From Agarophyton chilense (lineage: Eukaryota > Rhodophyta > Florideophyceae > Gracilariales > Gracilariaceae): a stretch of DNA of 64,000 nt. The notes beneath the pieces were generated by a model, which searched no databases, was not told where the DNA came from, and saw only the letters and a program-made list of their open reading frames with translations. A program made the position numbers and the translations under genes. Positions 23,339-33,976 of the stretch are shown in pieces; within the stretch, counting starts at the first letter, position 1; each line of letters opens with the position of its first letter. Location of the stretch: positions 1,116,001 to 1,180,000 of the forward strand of contig JARGXX010000086.1 in the NCBI GenBank assembly GCA_030374765.1. The letters are read 5' to 3'.

Positions 23339-23838
23339 GGGACGGGGCCCGTGGTCTCGGAACAACGTAAGCAACTGCAGGATTGGGATAGCAAGCACCC
23401 TTCGAGTAACACCGGCAGGATGGATTAACAGCTAGTGAGAGGCTTAGCAGTCAACCTCCGTACAAACTGCGGAAGCGTGCTTGTTGGATGTGTAACAAAA
23501 ATGGCTTTTACCCTTCGTACTTGAGATTGGAGGTGTGTCTGGAGGTGTTCGTCGCTCGTACAGTATGTAGTAGTGGCTGGCCCCTTGTCAGTGAGCGACG
23601 CTGGAAAACACGAATTGTATGTGAGCAGAAGACACTCTGACTCTACTTCGTCGTCGTCTTTACTTCATTCTAGTTCTGTTCTGTCACTGTAATGCTGTTT
23701 GACATTGTATACGAACAACTGTTGATGCAAACGGTTCCCATTCGCTTACCACGAATTTTTTATTTGGCACTGAAAACACGAATACATATCTGATTACCAA
23801 ACAAGATAAACACCCAAGCCCCCCACATACATCATCTC
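23339..23838. promoter_or_regulatory. Upstream region of the second RING gene
   Basis: 500 bp between the RING gene start and the MITE. It is likely to hold the promoter and 5' untranslated region, but no individual motif stands out. Confidence 0.35.
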
Positions 23839-24338
23839 GAGTCTACACGCCCGGAGGATTGGCCTCACCTGAGGCCAGCTTGGCCTCATATGAGACCAAA
23901 ATTTCTCGTAAAAAGTAACTGAAATTCATTCCAGATATGAATTTTCAATTTTAGAGCAGAAAGAAAGAAAACAAAAATAAGAACCATACATCTTTATCAT
24001 TGAGGAAAAGCCTCAGAAATCTAGTCAAACAGAGCTTTAATACTATTCTTTAAAACAATATACTTTTGGTGTAGCAAACTTTAGTAGTCGTATAAAAAAC
24101 AACAACCAAATATTTTTGGCCTCAAACTATCCAACAAACATATTAAAAAAGAAGTATATTTCAGTTATATATTCATGCATACTTCAAATATTGAGGCCAT
24201 CAAAAAAGAGTGTTTGACAATATGTTTCAGTTATGCAGAGCTTGTATATTTCATTTATTGCTTAATTAGAAAAAATGAAAATGACCTCATATGAGGCCAA
24301 TTGAGCTCACATAAAACCATCGGTTGTATAGACACTAG
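23839..24338. mobile_element. MITE with the same ends as the piggyBac-like element
   Basis: About 500 bp, AT-rich inside, with no coding capacity. The left end GTCTACACGCCCGG then GGCCTCACCTGAGGCC and GGCCTCATATGAGACC matches the left end of the 18.2-kb element over about 50 bp. The right end, on the minus strand, reads CTAGTGTCTATACAACCG and then GGCCTCATATGAGGTC. The ends are thus imperfect inverted repeats. It looks like a non-autonomous derivative once mobilised by the same transposase. Confidence 0.65.
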
Positions 24339-25027
24339 CTGAACCTACTGAATGTGAACCATAGAAATCATGTAACCAAAAACTCTTGATAAAACTTTCC
24401 AATCATTGAACCGAGAAAAATGAAAAATCGACGAAAGACTAAAGGCTTGTATTAGTCTCAAGTTCCTTATATGGGTTTTTAAAAATAAAAATCTGAATTT
24501 ACGAAAGCGAATTTATTTTATAACTCAAATTACAATCTCAAGCTATGTGTTTGAATTTTGACGCTGCAAAAATCTTGTCCGTAGAAAATGAAACGCTATA
24601 TGTCAGTAATAGAACCATTTAACGTCCAAAACTCACAATTAACGCCACCATAGCGCCCTTTAAAGCTAAATGTTCATTCTTTCCGCCTACGTTCTTTTTA
24701 AGATGTATAACGAACGTTTCGGCTACCATTTTCTCATGTCGCCGCCAAACAACCGCCCCAACTTTCGAACAGTGCAAAATTCATATTGTACGTTTTTGAA
24801 GACACCATTTGTGCAGTAGTGAAATATTAATTTGGTTTCTTTCACGTATTCTCTCCAGACCACAATTTGGCACACAAGCACATATAAAAATATTGTGGTA
24901 AATATTGTTCTGTTGAATGTACCTTGTATCTGAACTACTACTTCAGAGTCTCACGATGCACCTTCAAACAATACTGTCTCGGTATCAGCGACAAAATGGG
25001 TCTGTATCGGGGTCTGTCCCGGTTTAA
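24339..25027. other. AT-rich non-coding stretch
   Basis: About 690 bp between the MITE and the Harbinger remnant. No gene or clear terminal repeat was found; it may include the worn left end of the Harbinger element. Confidence 0.35.
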
Positions 25028-25720
25028 GTGATGCAGTTGAGACCCCTTCGGGTTTTGGTTGGAGCACCCGACGTAGATATTGGCCGGCTTTATGGAATCC
25101 GGCAATCAACATTTTACCAAGTTTGCATGGAACAATTTTGGTTCTTGACCAAATGCTTCCATCCATGCGATTTCCAACCACGGAGGAAGAATTTATACAA
25201 AATGCGCATCAGTTCCAAGACCTAGAAAATAGTTTATTTTTTGGAATTGTTGCGGCTCTGGATGGGATTGGCATCCAAATCAAACGACCTAAGCTTCGTG
25301 ATGCTCTTCACCAAAAAAAAGTATTTTAGTCGAAGGAGATTGTTTGGTATCTGTTTACCAGCAGCCGTTCAAGATGAATATATCTTCTGCTTTGTATTTG
25401 CTTGAACCGCCGGGGGCACACACGAATAAACTGGGTTTAGTACCATATGGCTGTATGGGTTACTGAAAGAAGTCCAGTTTCTCTCTTGGGCGGCGTTCAT
25501 AAGGTAAAATGCATATTCGAACGAGCATCTGATTCTTACTCCCTACCCTGCACGAAGGTTGACAGCAAAAGACAAAAGATGGGTTCAGCGGGTATCTCTC
25601 TTCTTACAGAGTCACTTGTGAGCAAGCCTTTGGTATGCTGGTTTGTTTGTTTTTGATCTTCTGGTCCGCCCTGAGCTACTTACTGCACTGAAACTCTAAT
25701 CATAATCATGGCCTGCAAAC
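25028..25720 (+). pseudogene. PIF/Harbinger-type (DDE_Tnp_4) transposase pseudogene
   Basis: Fragments of a Harbinger-type nuclease follow in order. PDVDIGRLYGIRQSTFYQV (25071-25127) is the helix-turn-helix-like part. FFGIVAALDGIGIQIKRP (about 25240-25293) holds the first catalytic Asp. QDEYIFCFVFA, stop, TAGGTHE (about 25368-25427) holds the second. LILTPYPARRLT and SSYRVTCEQAFGML (to about 25640) hold the catalytic Glu. There is one frame change after STFYQV and at least three stops or shifts later. The family needs a separate Myb-like partner protein, not seen here. No terminal repeats were found, so the element's borders are unknown. Confidence 0.82.
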
Positions 25721-25985
25721 TTCATATGGTATTCCACTGAAGACTGTAGAAATCTCGTTGCAGTGGTTATTCACAGAAATAATCGCGAAGAGCAGGTGTC
25801 GCCTTGCGAGCGATGGTTCTTAGATAAGAAGAGAGTGTGCGGAAAGCAACCAGTTGTGCCTGAAAATTGGGGATAATACGTGTATTCACGAGGCGGATGT
25901 CTAGATACGGTGGTACGTAATGCACATGAGATCGGCTTGACAACCCTTTTGATAACAAAAATAACCAGGTAACAGTAGAGAAAAC

Positions 25986-26873
25986 TGTAGGACAACGCTT
26001 GGAGCGGAGACACCACGAAGATGTTCTGGATCTTCCTCTCTTGAGAGACACGCCTCAGGCGGAGGAGACGCGTCCCAGCGGAGCACAGAAACAGAGCCAC
26101 TCTGTAAAGGCACGACGGAGTCGGGTGTAAGACCGAGGCCAATCCGGCGGGATATACCTAGAGTGTTTAGGTGAGCACGGCACAGTCCGGGGTGTGACCA
26201 ATGCTATGCGGAGCGGTACCACGGCGATTGTCGGAAAATGAGCGAGGAAAGACTCGTATGAGGTGGACGAGCGAGGTGAGTGGTGCGGCCACTCACGAGA
26301 GCAAAAAAGGAGAACAAGAGGAAAACGGGGGCGAAACCCTATACAGGGGCGAGACTACGACAAGTGTCGGCGATTAAATATGAACCCACGGTGGTGGTAG
26401 CACTCTGGTCGACAGAGGGGTGGATGAACTAACGTGCCACGGGCGCTCACGCAGTATGCGGTGAAGAAGCGCCGAAGGCGAAAAGTTCAGAGCCAAGACT
26501 CCCTTCTTGGTCTCTCCCAAGAGGGTCTTTACTGGGGAGCAGTGCTCAACCTCCTAAGTAGTGTGGCGCGCGGCCCCTGACAGTGGGCGCGCGCCCGGAA
26601 AATAGACACTAAATAGCGATAGCGTAGCCAAATAAATACTAAAAATTACTAAATAATACTAACCATTAGGTAGAATCCGGGCCACGTGTGGCACGCCTCG
26701 TACTCGAGCGTGGGCATCCGTGCAGTCCACGTGTTCCACCAGTGTGCACTTCCGGTCCTAACCGGCCGTCAGCACGCAATAGCGGTATAGCTTGTCATAG
26801 CCCAAGCTATTCCTCAAGCGAGCGAAACTTCTAAGTCATGCGAAGAAACCCCCTTGCAGGGCATTGTCCTTCA
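25986..26873 (-). repeat. 3' LTR of gypsy element A
   Basis: 888 bp, matching 36166-37050. In plus orientation it begins TGTAGGAC and ends GTCCTTCA, a short inverted repeat with TG...CA ends. A purine-rich tract on the element strand (AAGGAGGGGGATA) abuts it and is the likely plus-strand primer. Confidence 0.95.
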
Positions 26874-26908
26874 TATCCCCCTCCTTAGGTGACGAACACG
26901 CCGTCGAC

Positions 26909-28753
26909 ATGGCGGGGAGGCAACGGTCCAACCGGCATAAGAGCGAGCCGCGTAACGCGTCCAGCGACCACTCGACTGTCGAAGGCATAGCTGCATCACC
27001 GAACGACAAATGCAACAACGCGGTAACCACTCCTCGAACTTCGAGCGCTCTTCCGCATCGTACGACGACTTCCCGCGACCACATCCCGATACCTCGGCGA
27101 CCAGCACTCTCGATGAACGGTGGTAACAATCCCCACCGGGGTTACTTCTCCGGTTTCCATTCGGCTCCCCTTCCGCGGGGGAGTGCCTCCTCAACCGCGC
27201 CGAGCCGATCCCGGGGTCCCGTTGAAGCTTCAAGCCACATCACTCCTGCGGAGGACACCTGGCCCAGTTACGACGAACTCGTCGGGTTAAACCCGCGTCA
27301 ACATGCGGCGATTCTCCGGAGAGCTCCGTGGTTCCATCCGACAGCGGTCTTCGACGAAGAACTCGTGGCCGCGTATGCTGATGGCAATGCGCGTCTCCCG
27401 GGCGAGCTGCCGGCTTTGATCACCACTTCGTGGGACTGGCGACGCCGTGTGGCGGTTCCCGTTTACGCGATTCTGCGGCGACATTGTACCTTCGTCCGCA
27501 TCGGCTACTCACGGATCAACCGGGCGAACTTCCAATACCCCATCCACGACGAGTTCGGCTTCGACCTATGGATGTACCGGACTCAAGGTGAGACCGGCTA
27601 TTGTGACCGCCTTGCGGCGTTGGAAACTTACGCATGGCGCGGTCAACCGCGAGCGCGTCAAGAAGCGATCTGCTTGGTCCGTCCGATCATTCGTGTCGAG
27701 TTCCGTCACCTTCGTCGTGAGTCCCGATATCGGTGGATACAGAACTTCGTCCGCGAGGAGCGTCGGGGCAGATCCCGCTTTGGGTTCCTTGTCCCTTATC
27801 AGAACACGGAGATAAACCGGATTAGTCCCTTCTACCAGTTCGGGCGATACGTTCCCCTGCCTGGGTGGTGGTCCTCCGTCGAGGTGTGCCGGGGATGTTA
27901 CGTGGAGTTGCCTCCAGTCGTCTCCTATCTGGGCTCGTACCTCATCGAGGATCCGCACTCCGGCTTATGGTCCGTGGTCCTAACCGAATGGGCAGTCCGC
28001 GCCGCGGCGTACATCTTGTGGGAAGCCTACGACCAGTATCGACTGTGGTATCTTCCTCCGCGTTTGCGTGGTTACGTCAGGCAGCTGGACCTTCAACCCC
28101 CTCTTGGAGGTGCCAATAACGCTGATGAAGCTCAGGAGCTCATCGACATCATTGGGCGTATGGACTGGGTTGTCGTGCCTGTCCGGCAGAGCGGCCGTGT
28201 TCATGAAGCCGGTGGGGCTGATCGGTCTCCGGGGCGTCGCACGCCGTTGGCGGGAGATTTCATCTTCTTTAACATGTGGGAGCAGCAAGAGATCTCCGAG
28301 GCGGAGGCGGAGGCACTCCGGATGGCTCCGCAAGGCATACCATACTGGCACCCCGTGGGGTTTGTCAACTCGGATGATTTCTACTACGCCTATGGCGGTG
28401 ATGATCTCCCGGAGGAGGCGGGCGAATACCGTGGCGACGAGGTCATGGAAGACGTTGGAGATCCCGATGGTGCCGATACTACGGCGAAGCCGGCGCAGGG
28501 AGCGACTCACGCAGGTGCGGTCATCGATCCAGTGGCGGCGGCTTTGCCGGACGAACCGGAAGTTATCGAGGTTCCCATACGCCCAGAGACGGTCGTGATC
28601 TCCCAGTTCCTTCGGGGTGTTGGACTGAACGCGCAAGCGGCGAGCGGGGACATCTGTGCGATGAGAGACGCCCTCGTGGAACGCCTGACCGGCGGGAGTA
28701 ACTCCGCTTGCGATTCGGTTGGTGCGCACGGCAATCCGGGTTCTTCCAACTAA
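26909..28753 (+). CDS. Antisense accessory ORF of gypsy element A, unknown function
   Basis: This intact 614-codon frame runs against the element's own genes, from 35 bp inside the 3' LTR towards the end of pol. The ATG at 26909 is preferred to an in-frame TTG at 26864 that lies in the LTR. The N-terminal 120 residues are basic and Ser/Thr/Pro-rich. A central part is rich in Trp, Tyr and Arg (SWDWRRRVAVPVYAILRR, WEAYDQYRLWYLPPRLRG), and the C-terminal part is acidic. I recognise no domain, signal peptide or clear membrane helix. Codons about 410-495 and the C-terminal 50 are clearly homologous to the antisense frame of element B, with mostly conservative replacements, which argues for a real protein. 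Extra ORFs, some antisense, are known in plant Ty3/gypsy lineages. Transcription from the LTR outward in the reverse direction is an inference. Confidence 0.7.
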   Translation: MAGRQRSNRHKSEPRNASSDHSTVEGIAASPNDKCNNAVTTPRTSSALPHRTTTSRDHIPIPRRPALSMNGGNNPHRGYFSGFHSAPLPRGSASSTAPSRSRGPVEASSHITPAEDTWPSYDELVGLNPRQHAAILRRAPWFHPTAVFDEELVAAYADGNARLPGELPALITTSWDWRRRVAVPVYAILRRHCTFVRIGYSRINRANFQYPIHDEFGFDLWMYRTQGETGYCDRLAALETYAWRGQPRARQEAICLVRPIIRVEFRHLRRESRYRWIQNFVREERRGRSRFGFLVPYQNTEINRISPFYQFGRYVPLPGWWSSVEVCRGCYVELPPVVSYLGSYLIEDPHSGLWSVVLTEWAVRAAAYILWEAYDQYRLWYLPPRLRGYVRQLDLQPPLGGANNADEAQELIDIIGRMDWVVVPVRQSGRVHEAGGADRSPGRRTPLAGDFIFFNMWEQQEISEAEAEALRMAPQGIPYWHPVGFVNSDDFYYAYGGDDLPEEAGEYRGDEVMEDVGDPDGADTTAKPAQGATHAGAVIDPVAAALPDEPEVIEVPIRPETVVISQFLRGVGLNAQAASGDICAMRDALVERLTGGSNSACDSVGAHGNPGSSN

Positions 28754-28827
28754 TACCTTGTGATCTTGGTTAGTATATCCCGCTGTGGGGTAGTGTGTGC
28801 AGCAACTTCGAAAATAGTAAACTGCTT

Positions 28828-28945
28828 CCGTCCATGACGTATTTCTTCTCTTTCTTCTCTTCCACTTCTTCTGAGTGTCTCTCCTCCAGGTCTTCTGTGC
28901 ATCTTCTCCTTCTTCCAAGGGTCCTTCTCCAGATCTTCTGTTCCT
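28828..28945 (-). repeat. Purine-rich tract at the pol / antisense-ORF junction of element A
   Basis: On the element strand this is an almost pure GA run with many GAAGA and GGAGAAG units (on the plus strand CTTCTT...). It separates the convergent ends of pol and the antisense ORF. Element B has a similar tract in the same place. Confidence 0.6.
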
Positions 28946-28984
28946 TTATCCCCATCGGGTGTCTTCTTATCCCACTTGGGCTCG

Positions 28985-31900
28985 GTCTATGGTAGCCGGC
29001 AAAGCCGTGACAGTACGACGATGATATTGTACAACCTTTGACCGAGGTAGGTGCTCAATCGGTTCGTCTCAATCCCATTCGGGGCCGTACCCGTACCAAC
29101 GGACCAAGTATTGGATATACCCCTTTGGGTGGTAAATGTGCTCCAAAATGCGTCCCACCACGAACTCTTGTCGGTACACTTCCCGGCCACCCCGTATGAC
29201 TGTGTCGCTATTTCCGGGTGGTACCCGTCCTGAGCCAGGGGGTACTGAAGTGATCACGCGTTGGGCGGCTTCGCTCCGGTCGGACCGTGTAGCGCGCAAG
29301 GCAGTCCTCGGCTGAGTAGAATGTCGACCCGAGTTCGGCGGTTCATTTTCCCCAAGTGCCGGGCTTGTTTCGGCGCTTCCCACTCCGGTTGGAGGGCCCA
29401 CACCAGCGGGTAGCCCGGGTGGTCGTTCCGCTAATCGGCGTGGTGAAGCTCGCTTCGGCGGTGAGATTCGCTGGGGCGGTGGCGCATTGTCGCACCTCTC
29501 TGTCCCACAGCGACGTTCCGTGTAGTCACGTGAGCGTTCCAATGGCTGGCTGTCCAGCGTCGGTGCCGTGGATGTATTCGCCTTGTGCGGGGTACTTGGC
29601 GGTGCGTCGTCCACTCGTACTGTATCAGGCTGCAGTGCGTCGAGCGCATTTGCTTTCCGTATTGCACGTGTGGTGACACCTCGGCGAGTGTTGGTGGCGT
29701 TATCCGCAGCTGCGTTCTGAGGCTTGGATAGCAACTGCGTCGAGTCGTGCAGGACGTCGGTATCAGGCACCCTTGATGGGATAAGAATGACACGCGACGG
29801 TGCGGCGTTTCCAGCGACGGTATCGACCGGATTACGACGGCTGTCGGGCACCTCCACCTCCTTAGACGATGCACCGGAGTTGGTGTCCATCGGGTGGACT
29901 GGAAAAAAGCGACGAATGCGCGACATGGTTCCTTTCGGGTTGGGCGCCACGGGTAGCGGAAGGTCAGACAAACCCCGAGATGGGTGTGGTAACGCGTAGG
30001 GACGCGGGTGGACCTGGGGTAAGGGGGTCGTTGAATCCGTTTCAACAGGAGCAGTCACACCAGTAGGTTGGGATGTTAACGGCGGAGGAGCCGATACCAC
30101 GCGATCGCGGGAGATGCGTTCGTGATTACCAGCGAGGTCAACAACGACAGTGTCGGGAGCCACCGAAATAACCCGAAAGGGGCCGTCGGCAACGGGTGAC
30201 AGCTTGTGGCGTTTCTCCTTCTCTGGGTTCCAATTCTCCTTGCGGATGAATACATAACCGTCGGGGGCGAGACGTGGCGGCGAGCGAGGGGCTTTGGTAT
30301 CAAAGTCACGCTTGTAAGCGGCCTGGGCTCGGCCCATTGAACGCCGTGCGGCGGGAAAGAGCTTCGTGAGCCAAGTTTTCTGCGCTTCGCGGTAAGCAGT
30401 CGGTGACGGAAAGGTATCCAGCGTAGGCTGTGGTTCCAGCGCCACGGGCGGTGGGGTACGGGACAGTACCAGCTCGAAGGGCGTTAATCCTGTTGTCCTG
30501 TGCACTTGCGTATTGTATGCAAAGGTGAGCGCATCAGTGAACAAGTCCCAATCTTTGTGGTGGTCTGCAACGTATGAACGGAGTGTCGCAAGTAATGTCC
30601 GGTTGAACCGTTCGGCCTGCCCATTAGTTCGGGGGTGGTAAGTGGTCGTGAACAGGTTCTTAATTTCCAAGATGCGACATACATCCTCGAAGAAACGAGA
30701 GGCGAACTGTCTCCTGTTATCGGAGAAGAGGTTGACCGGTGGGCCTTAGACGAAGACCCAGTGTAGGACGAAGGCTTGAGCCACGCTCATAGCGGAGATC
30801 TTGCGATCCGTAATTACGAGTAAGAACTTGTAATTCCGATTAGTGGTAAGGAAGGGACCGAGTATATCGATGGCCACAAACTCCAATGGAGCGCGAGCTG
30901 GAAACAGCTTCAACTTCGTCGCATGACGGCGGAGTTTGACACGGTTTCGAGCGCAATCGGTAAAAAACCGCACCGTTTCGTAGCAGGCCACTGCCATGGC
31001 AGGCCAGTAGAAGTTACGGCGTAGGTTGAGGTAGAGTTTCAGTCCCCCGACGTGGCCACTCAGTTTGGAGTAGTGCGACATCCGAAATACTCTTGACTGG
31101 AGGTTATGTGTTACCACGATTTGTGGGTGCGATCCGACGGTCCGTACAAGGTATCCGGCGTCATTCACCTGAAAGGGGAGAGTACCTCCTCCATTGAGTT
31201 GAGCGCGGACCTTCGCGCAGAACGGGTCAGCGAATTGCTCCCGTATCAACTCCTCTGGAGTAATAGGCACGGAGTTCCCTGGTAAGGGTTTCTCGGAATC
31301 TTCCGAGAGAAGAAAGTCGTCCAATTCGGAACCGGAATCTGAAAAGTCCGTGTCTCGTTCCTCGTCCTCGATGGTAGCGTCGTCGCCATTCACTGCAAAT
31401 CAGGGTATTTCATCGTCTTTGACGGGTAGTGCTTCGCCAGTAGTGACCTTGTGGGAAAGAGCATCGGCTTGGGTGTTGCACGATCTTTTTCGGTACTGCA
31501 CGTCAATGTCAAATTCCGCTAGACGGAGACGCCAACGCATCAAGCGGCCTGAAGGCTCCGAGATGGAGAGTAGCCATCGAAGTGATGCGTGGTCCGTAAA
31601 AACGGTGAAATGATTACCCATGAGATAGGGGCGCAACGTTTGTAACGCCCACACTACTGCAAGGCATTCCTTCTCCGAGACGGAGTAATATTTCTCGTGG
31701 ACGTTTAGCGACCGGGACCAGTACTCTACGGGGCGTCTTTCCCCATTGGGTGCAGTTTGAAACAGTGCACAACCTACTTGGTAGTCGCTGGCGTCCGTAT
31801 CTACGGTGAATGGCCTTCCAGGCTTGGGCAACGAGAGGATCGGGGCGGAGACGACAGAATCCTTAAGAGAGTTGAAAGATTCCGTTTGAACGGGGGTTAA

Positions 31901-33976
31901 GGGGTCCAGTTTTGGTGGTTGTCCTTTCCGCAAAAGCGCGTTTACTGGTGCAGCCTTGTCCGCAAAGTGCGGGATGAATCGTCGGTAGACGTTTGCGAGT
32001 CCCAGAAAGGAACGAAGCTCGGTTTGCGTCCGCGGTTCTTTAGCCTCTTTGATTGACTTAACACGAGTCTCCTCGATTGTAACACGTCCTGGACGGATAA
32101 CATGGCCGAGATACTTCACGGTGTCCGTGAAGAAGTCACATTTCTTCAACTTGAGAGTGACACCCGCATCTCGAAGCGTGGTCATTATATCCCTCACGTG
32201 AGTGAGATGTTTGTCCGGATTATCTGAGAAGACGATTATGTCATCCAGGTAGACCAGGCAGGTACGTCATTTGAAGCGGGCCAATAGGACGTCGATGGCT
32301 CGCTGGAAAGTAGCGAAGGCGTTGGAAAGACCAAAAGGCATCCGTTTGAAACTGTAGAGACCGGAGTGACACGCGAAAGCGGTTTTATCCTGGTCTTGGT
32401 TCCTTACCGGAACTTGCCGGTATCCCCAATTGGCGTCCAGGGTTGTAAAGACGGTGGCGGTGCCCAGCGAGTCAATTTACTCGTCCATTCTTGGGATTGG
32501 ATACACGTCCTTGACGGTAACGGCATTCAACCGACGGTAGTCGACGCAAAACCTCCAGGAACCATCCTGCTTTGGATCCAGTACTACTGGAGAAGCCCAC
32601 GGCGACTGAGCCGGTTCAATGACTCCTGCTCGAAGCATTTTATCCATTTGTGCCTTTTCATCCGCGCGTGCAACGGGTCCGGGACGGTATGGGTGCTGAG
32701 AGATGGGTCGGGTGTCCGGTAGCAAATCAATCCGGTGTTCCGTAGTGGCAATCTCACCAAGGGAGCCGTCCCACATAGTGGTAAAGTCCCTCAACAGTTC
32801 TCGCAATCGATGGCGGTATGATTCCGGGACGTGGCTGAGATCCAGGTCCTCGAGTTCTTGGACTGGATGGGGGCGGTCACCACTCGTTGAAACGGGCTGC
32901 GTCCCTGATGTTACAGGTTGAACCCCGGGTACCGGTGATGAAACGGGTTCCGGGCTGTCCCCCTCCTTAGAGTGAACGAGTCCGAGAACGTTAGCTGCGG
33001 TCAGCTTTTCCGGCACCATAGCGATGGGGTGCGGCATGACGGACCCTATCACTTGGTTCTTCACCAGATACTGGGGTACAGTGCCTAGATTGGCGACCAC
33101 GACGTGAAACGGTTGGTTTGGCTCCCCATGGACGATTCCATTCGCAATTGCGAGGCTGTGCCTGTCATACAGTGACGACAATGGTTTCAAGACCCGGAGT
33201 CCGTGTTGACGGGAGGTTACTTTCACCATCATTTGAGACTCAGGCGGGACGCACAACGACGCTGCGACGCGGAGCTTATTAGATTCACGGTGATCCGGTC
33301 CAGGTTCCTGTGCTGCCGGTAGCGGGACGTGCTTCTTCGTGGCACGCCTAAGCGGACGACGAACGATTGGAGTGGACGATCCATCCTCCATCTCGACACG
33401 CCGTTGGCGGGGGAAGATCGCTTTGACGAAGCGGTCGCAAAAGTCGCAACCCAAGATGACTGGGGCGGATAATTTCCGACATACGACGAAGTCGAGTTTC
33501 ATCACGCGAGCGTCAACGCGGACTACCAGTTCTATGAACCCCACCGTATCCAACGGTTTGTTGTTCGCATCAGAGACCTCCGGGACGTGGTCGCAGCGGA
33601 TCCTAGACTGCAAAGCAGGCGGTAACACTTCCTCCATGACAAAGTTCGGACCGGCACCGGTGTCTAACACGGTAAGGTGTCGCACCATAAACTTGGGTGA
33701 AAGGCCAAGGTCAGCATAGAACCTGTAGTTTCTCTTGCCCATCACCAGAACTCTATCCGGGAACTGGTTATGAGAAACACGTTTCCACGGACGACGCAGA
33801 ACACTAAAGTGTTCCGAGTTCACGTCACTGACGGCCTCTTTCCTTGAAAGGATTTTGACCGGGAAGCGAGGCTTGGACGCCTCGGGCCCCGTCGACCTCG
33901 ACTCTGAGGGCGCCCGTCCTTGAGAGGAGACTCCCACATTTAGTTTTTCGGGGCCTACTCCGCCGGAGGCGGCTGC
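28985..33976 (-). other. pol region of gypsy element A
   Basis: On the minus strand, from gag downstream: protease around 33.67 kb (LTVLDTGAGPNFVMEE), reverse transcriptase around 32.6-32.2 kb (DPKQDGSWRFCVDYRRLN and the polymerase core), RNase H around 31.9-31.5 kb (FTVDTDASDYQVG), integrase zinc-binding part and core around 31.1-30.6 kb (HYSKLSGHVGG, EFVAIDILGPF, TTYHPRTNGQAERFNRTL), a long variable linker and a chromodomain-like end near 29.1 kb. The order RT, RNase H, integrase is diagnostic of Ty3/gypsy. It is interrupted in about three places. Confidence 0.9.

Noticed and set aside
25767-26142. Open frames of 94 and 123 codons on the minus strand, with a near copy at 36065-36322
   Set aside because: They lie largely in the LTRs of gypsy element A; the repeat comes from the LTR, not from a gene family.
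27980-28918. 312-codon open frame opposite the antisense ORF of element A
   Set aside because: It runs in the element's own direction, but its composition is that of a shadow of the 614-codon frame, which has a homologue in element B.
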